From Colias croceus (taxonomy: Eukaryota > Arthropoda > Insecta > Lepidoptera > Pieridae): a stretch of DNA of 64,000 nucleotides. Position numbers and translations under genes: made by a program. Every line of letters starts with the position of its first letter. The first letter of the stretch is position 1. Location of the stretch: contig NC_059537.1 in NCBI RefSeq assembly GCF_905220415.1, positions 1,116,001 to 1,180,000 on the forward strand, written 5' to 3'. Positions 60,501 to 64,000 of this stretch are shown here, piece after piece. Below the pieces are notes generated by a model. That model was not told where the DNA came from, did no database searches, and worked only from the letters and a program-made list of their open reading frames with translations.

Positions 60501-61543
60501 GACGATACTTGAACGTGACAACGTCCGATTGTGCTTCTTTGTCGCTCGTTCCGCGCTCTCGCTTGCACTTCAAGGCCTTACGGAACGCCTCAGAGCGAGG
60601 TAACGCCGCATGAGTCATGCTTTTTCGTGCGTGCAGCCGGCTCTATCGAATTATAAGACGTTGTCACGTCAAAATTTTATTGTCTGTAAAGTCGGTTTAC
60701 TGACGATAGTCCAACGTGACAACGTCCGATTGTGCTTCTTTGTCGCTCGTTCCGCGCTCTCGCTTGCACTTCAAGGCCTTACGGAACGCCTTAGAGCGAG
60801 GTAACGCCGCATGAGTCATGCTTTTTCGTGCGTGCAGCCGGCTCTATCGAATTATAAGACGTTGTCACGTCAAAAATAGGGATTTAACAATTATAGACAT
60901 GTCGTATTACAGGGGGCGACGGATAGGCCCGGGGCCGGTGTAACGCGGGGGTACTGTATGCACAGTGCACACAAAGGCTTGATGTAGTAACACTTAGGTT
61001 TAGCTATCAAATTCTAGGTTCAATATAGCCTGGAGGTTGAAATTCAACCTCCTTCTAGACTCTCACTTGATGTATTACTCTGTACTGTGCTATGAAATTG
61101 GACAATGATATACTATTCATCAACATAACAACAACTCTATCTATATATCGGTCTGTCTGTCTATCTATATATGTAAACCAGAATTTTCTATCTCTGGAAA
61201 CAAATCTCAAATATCTAATTATTGTATTTAAAAAGTGAAACTTCTATGGAAAGATTCCAAGATACCAAAATCGACGCCTTATGTTATGGAGGTGACGGTA
61301 TTGCCATGACGCGACCTGGAAATTTTACTCTTAACGCGCCTTAAAAAGTTTCACTTCAAAACTGTTTTAGGAGAAAAGATTATATCCGATTATAGAAGGT
61401 TGTTATTTTAAAACGTTTTTTTTTATTTATTTAAGATGTGCATACCACAACTACGAGCGCCACTTCTCGGTCAAAACTATCCACTGTTGGCCAACTTGTT
61501 GCGCGACATTCTGCTGAAGATGGCGGAGAATATAAAGACTTGA
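54452..61543 (+). CDS. Unrecognised small membrane protein, last four exons (5' end not located)
   Basis: Exons 54452-54579, 56039-56137, 59838-59948 and 61436-61543 join in frame, with GT-AG at each junction and phase 0 at the three internal joins. The first starts with two bases of a split codon, so an upstream exon ending in phase 1 is missing. The 138 or so residues comprise a polar segment (KRVVRHRLFTSL..., then MSSASANSMVHGTKSMVTSF), a long hydrophobic stretch of about 37 residues (SILVVVGLWWLVRTMLALII then NLICPILVVILAV), which could be one long or two short membrane helices, and a 35-residue tail ending MAENIKT. AATAAA follows 44 bases after the stop. I do not recognise the family. 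Support comes from splice sites, phase agreement, the membrane pattern and codon-like composition. Confidence 0.62.
55805..56000 (-). mobile_element. Degraded Helitron-like repeat
   Basis: CTACCCGCGGCTACACCTGC at the 3' end and CACACTTTCGCATTTATACA at the 5' end. Ends 38 bases before exon b. Confidence 0.5.
56039..56137 (+). CDS. Membrane-protein gene, exon b
   Basis: Acceptor GTAAACAG, donor GTAAAA, 33 codons in phase 0: Ser/Met-rich VTMSSASANSMVHGTKSM, then FRTWVQTHEEAQ. The exon is too short to appear as an independent open frame. Confidence 0.6.
58142..58352 (+). mobile_element. Helitron-like repeat, complete
   Basis: TCTATACTAATATTATTACA start, expanded GTTT tract (four units), CCACCGCGCGGAGCAGCTAG end. 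Confidence 0.68.
58823..58951. mobile_element. 'GTGAAACTTC' MITE, copy 4
   Basis: Orientation opposite to 20748: GCGTGTGTGCCGAGCACACG first, then AGTGAAACTTCTTTAGTAAG and GATGTTTCACTTCAAAAG. Confidence 0.65.
59484..59580 (+). repeat. Single transposon end 'TACAGGGTGTTTGG'
   Basis: TATACAGGGTGTTTGGAAGG is a typical TA-flanked terminus, but no inverse end was found before the exon at 59838. Confidence 0.35.
59838..59948 (+). CDS. Membrane-protein gene, exon c: hydrophobic segment
   Basis: Acceptor TTATGTTCACAG, donor GTGAGG, 37 codons in phase 0. Nearly the whole exon is hydrophobic, with one Arg and a WW pair near the middle. The exon is GC-richer than its flanks. A longer open frame through it reads into the intron and is a shadow. 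Confidence 0.65.
60118..60236 (-). mobile_element. Degraded Helitron-like repeat
   Basis: TGTACCAAATTTCATCAAGA, TTCATCTTCACAAACTTTTA and GGAAGATTAGTAT match the 5' half of other copies; terminus lost. Confidence 0.4.
60361..60956. mobile_element. Pogo/Tigger-like TA-flanked element
   Basis: CAGTAGACCCGC at the left and, reversed, CAGTACCCCCGC at the right, each flanked by TA (60359-60360, 60957-60958). CAGTA-type ends with TA duplication fit the pogo group. Inside are two tandem copies of the 200 bp repeat. Confidence 0.55.
60481..60880 (+). repeat. 'GTGACAACGTC' repeat, two tandem copies, period 201
   Basis: GTCTGTAAAGTC begins at 60481 and 60682; both units share CGTGACAACGTCCGATTGTG and end GACGTTGTCACGTCAAAA. 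ACGTGACAACGTC and GACGTTGTCACGT are inverted ends within each unit. Related single copies at 11361 and 62268. Confidence 0.72.
61230..61362. mobile_element. 'GTGAAACTTC' MITE, copy 5
   Basis: AAAGTGAAACTTCTATGGAA start and AAAGTTTCACTTCAAAAC end; interior GACGCGACCTGGAAATTTTA matches 58823. Lies 75 bases before the terminal exon. Confidence 0.65.
61436..61543 (+). CDS. Membrane-protein gene, terminal exon
   Basis: Acceptor TTTATTTAAG, then 35 codons and TGA. It encodes MCIPQLRAPLLGQNYPLLAN and an amphipathic LLRDILLKMAENIKT end. The overlapping frame starting two bases later (MHTTTTSATS...) is a shadow. Confidence 0.6.
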   Translation: MCIPQLRAPLLGQNYPLLANLLRDILLKMAENIKT

Positions 61544-61586
61544 TTGGCAGTGTTATAAAAATTGTAAAATGTTTTGTTATTACGCA

Positions 61587-61592
61587 AATAAA
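61587..61592 (+). terminator. Poly(A) signal of the membrane-protein gene
   Basis: AATAAA 44 bases downstream of the TGA, followed by a T/G-rich stretch (GTTGTTGTTTATTTGATG). Confidence 0.55.
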
Positions 61593-62267
61593 AGTTGAAA
61601 CAGCTGTCGTTGTTGTTTATTTGATGTCTCATTTGACTATATAAATAGAAAATAATGAACAAGTAAAGACAGCATTATAATTGTGTAAGATAATTTTGAT
61701 AGTCTATATAGAAGAGACAAATTTTTGCTGAATTTTCAAGTAAAAAATCAATTCTTAGACATAAATTATTGATAGTGCATACTTACAAATAATCGATTAC
61801 CGAATTCATAAAACACACAGTTTTCATATTCCAGACTTTTACGGTACCAATAAGAACTAAGCTAGCTCAAAGCTCAAAAAGCTTCAAGTTAAAAAAGTAC
61901 ATTTGGGTAACAGTTGTAAAAAATCGTGTATCAGTAAAGTGAAACTAAAGAGTACCATATAAATCTCACGCACTCCATATAAATGAACACGTCTCTTCAA
62001 ATATTTCGAGTTAAATAAAAAATCCGTGAAGCCGAATAGGAACACCCTATATAAATTATCTTGAGTGGCAACAGTAATTGTTTCAGTCCTACATTTCGGT
62101 TTCATGCGTAGTTGACTTGTCCTATAAATTCAAGTTAAGATTGGAGCGGGCGGAAAATTTGTGGAAAACTTGTTTGATATAACGATAGCATATTTCTGTG
62201 ATTTTATACGGGGTGTTTAGATTTTGTGAACTGGAGTGAAAGGAGATTTACCTTTATGTTGAACTTT

Positions 62268-62470
62268 TTTGACGTAACAACGTCTTATAATTCGATAGAG
62301 CCGCCTGCACGCACGAAAAAACATGACTCATGCGGCGTTACCTCGCTCTGAGGCGTTCCATGTAAGGCTTGAAGTGCGAGCGAGAGCGCGGAACGAACGA
62401 CAAAGAAGCACAATCGGACGTTGTCACGTTCAACTATCTTTAGTAAACCGACTTTACAGACAACCAATTT
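62268..62470 (-). repeat. 'GTGACAACGTC' repeat, single reverse copy
   Basis: Reverse of the 60481 unit through to CTTTACAGACAACCAATTTT. The TA before it belongs to a truncated GGGGTGTTTAG-type end at 62208. Confidence 0.65.
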
Positions 62471-62491
62471 TTTTGTTTATGTTTACGTAAA

Positions 62492-62668
62492 TCTTAATAT
62501 ATATAAATCTCGTGTCACAATGTTTGTCTTCAATGGACTCCTAAACCACATAACCGATTATAATAAAATTCGCACACCATGTGCAGTTCGATCCAACTTG
62601 AGAGATAGGATAGTTTAAATTTCAAATAGTTTTAGAGAAAGCGGGCGAAGCCGCGGGCGGTAAGCTAG
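62492..62668 (+). mobile_element. Helitron-like repeat, tandem copy 1
   Basis: TATATATAAATCTCGTGTCA through GCGGGCGAAGCCGCGGGCGG to AAGCTAGT. Followed at once by a second copy. Confidence 0.72.
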
Positions 62669-62845
62669 TAATTATATATAAATCTCGTGTCACAATGTTT
62701 GTCCTCAATAGACTCCTAAACCACTTAACCGATTATAATAAAATTCGCACACCATGTGCAGTTCGATCCAACTTGAGAGATAGGATAGTTTAAATCTCAA
62801 ATCGTTTTAGAGAAAGCGGGTGAAGCCACGGGCGGTAAGCTAGTA
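62669..62845 (+). mobile_element. Helitron-like repeat, tandem copy 2
   Basis: Same unit with a few changes (GGGTGAAGCCACGGGCGG), joined head to tail to copy 1 with no spacer. Confidence 0.72.
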
Positions 62846-62955
62846 AATAAATAAATATCTCATGACAATTTTCACACACAGCACGATCCGATCCCAAAAT
62901 AAGCTTTCGCTTGTGATATGGAAAGCAGATGGCTGATAAACATACATTTAAAATT

Positions 62956-63357
62956 ATACAGGGTTACTTGTAAAACACCGGCAACCTCGCAGGACAAGAT
63001 AGCTAACATCATAAGCAACAACATTTGTTCTACGACTTTTGATAATTTGTTAGATTTTATTTTCATACAAAAATAAATATTCATTTAATTTTCTGTTTGA
63101 ATATTATAAACTCTACGCCTCCCAAGAATTACGTAAACAAGAAGCGAACGAGAGGGGGAAGGGGGCGCCGCGTCGTCCATCCGATAATGAATAGAACATA
63201 GACTTACAAATGTTAGGAGAGTACAATAAAAGTTTCAAAAATCATTTAAAAATAATTTATTGTGTTCTGCCAAAAGTCGTAGAACAAATGTTGTTACTTA
63301 TGATGTTAGCTATCTTGTCCTGCGAGGTTGCTGGTGTTTTACAAGTAACCCTGTATA
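62956..63357. mobile_element. 402 bp MITE with 88 bp inverted ends
   Basis: TACAGGGTTACTTGTAAAAC and its inverse at the right; similarity extends through GCAACCTCGCAGGACAAGAT to CGTAGAACAAATG with few changes. TA flanks. The core contains a GC-rich GGGGGAAGGGGGCGCCGCG patch. Confidence 0.78.
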
Positions 63358-63520
63358 AATAAAAAAATACTTATATAGATAATTAACACCCCGACACGGA
63401 GCAAACATCTATGTTCATCACACAATATCAGTATTCTGTCCCGGGTGGAAATCGAACCCACAACCTCTGGCTTGTAAAGCAGGGCCCCTACCAACCAAGC
63501 CAACCGGTCAGTCTGACTTA
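63358..63520 (-). mobile_element. tRNA-derived SINE
   Basis: The minus strand has TTGGTTGGTAGGGGCCCTG (A-box region) and GGTTCGATTTCC (B box) with tRNA-like spacing, then a body to CGACACGGAGCAAAC read in reverse. It directly adjoins the MITE at 62956. Not a functional tRNA: no complete cloverleaf or correct 3' end. Confidence 0.72.
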
Positions 63521-64000
63521 TTAATTTCCCAAAAATGTTAATTGCTTATATCTCATAATAGACTACAGGCCCGTCTTGAAAAAATTATGGGTCATTTGAC
63601 CCACCAGGTGTGTACCAATATTATAACATTATGACGTCACTTGTAAGCCACCTGAGTGCAGATGAGAATTCGAAAGTTCAGGTAGAGATTTTTTTCTCTT
63701 GTCTCCATTATTTTTGTACGGCGTTGCGGAATAATGGATTAAAAGCAGTAAAAAAATAGTATGACACAGATGCCGTACAAAAATGGTGGTCCACAAAGTC
63801 TTATTTCTGCTTTTAGTTTAGCTACTATTAATTATTCTGTGCAACCATCTGTGAAGCCCTTTCAACCCACACTAAGAATATAATATGTATACATTTACAT
63901 CCATGAAATACATTTATGAGATAAAAAATATGGCATAATTTAATCCTTATAAAAATAAAAGAGAAAATATATTTGCGGAAAGTAAAAATAATGAAAAACA
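63521..64000. other. No recognisable feature
   Basis: AT-rich sequence with short frames and no named element; a longer feature could run off the window edge. Confidence 0.4.

Noticed and set aside
63415..63515. tRNA gene on the minus strand
   Set aside because: Only A and B box regions are tRNA-like; the stem pairing and 3' end are wrong and a SINE body follows.

Overview
The window is AT-rich eukaryotic genomic DNA with long introns, GT-AG splice sites and a very dense load of small transposable elements. The repertoire points to a moth or butterfly (Lepidoptera): many short Helitron-like repeats ending in a GC-rich hairpin plus CTAGT, TA-flanked foldback MITEs, tRNA-derived SINEs and a non-LTR retrotransposon with a short A/T-rich repeat tail. 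The species is not identified. There is no bacterial-type gene organisation, rRNA, CRISPR array or free-standing tRNA gene.

Region 1 (1-36 kb) is the 3' part of one large plus-strand gene. Nine exons (124-247, 7817-7960, 11669-11869, 12926-13104, 21001-21215, 25452-25590, 32779-32884, 34525-34668, 35155-35739) join in frame to 611 residues: a Cys-rich EGF-like ectodomain segment, seven transmembrane helices and a polar cytoplasmic tail. It resembles an orphan class C GPCR of the GPR158/GPR179 type (insect CG31760-like). The 5' exons lie outside the window. Every intron holds mobile-element remnants, but none interrupts an exon.

Region 2 (36-54 kb) has no assignable host gene. It is built from transposons: a 1.6 kb near-palindrome whose arms each carry the same mariner-type transposase relic (39.9-41.5 kb); a degraded THAP-encoding, TIR-bounded DNA transposon (about 42.86-48.75 kb) that received a nearly full-length non-LTR retrotransposon (ORF2 of 961 codons open, ORF1 with one in-frame stop); and a long-TIR foldback element (52.87-53.96 kb).

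Region 3 (54-61.6 kb) holds the 3' end of a second plus-strand gene. Four exons (54452-54579, 56039-56137, 59838-59948, 61436-61543) encode the C-terminal 138 or so residues of a small, unrecognised protein with one or two hydrophobic segments, followed by a poly(A) signal.

Region 4 (61.6-64 kb) is repeats: two head-to-tail Helitron-like copies, a third copy of a 200 bp repeat that is tandem at 60.5 kb, a TA-flanked MITE and a tRNA-derived SINE.

The strongest candidates for new description are nested or rearranged elements: the palindromic mariner relic, the THAP transposon carrying the LINE, the TTAA-flanked 982 bp element at 33.2 kb, a SINE with a perfect 12 bp target duplication, and a MITE family of five copies, one of which has acquired four 27 bp repeats.
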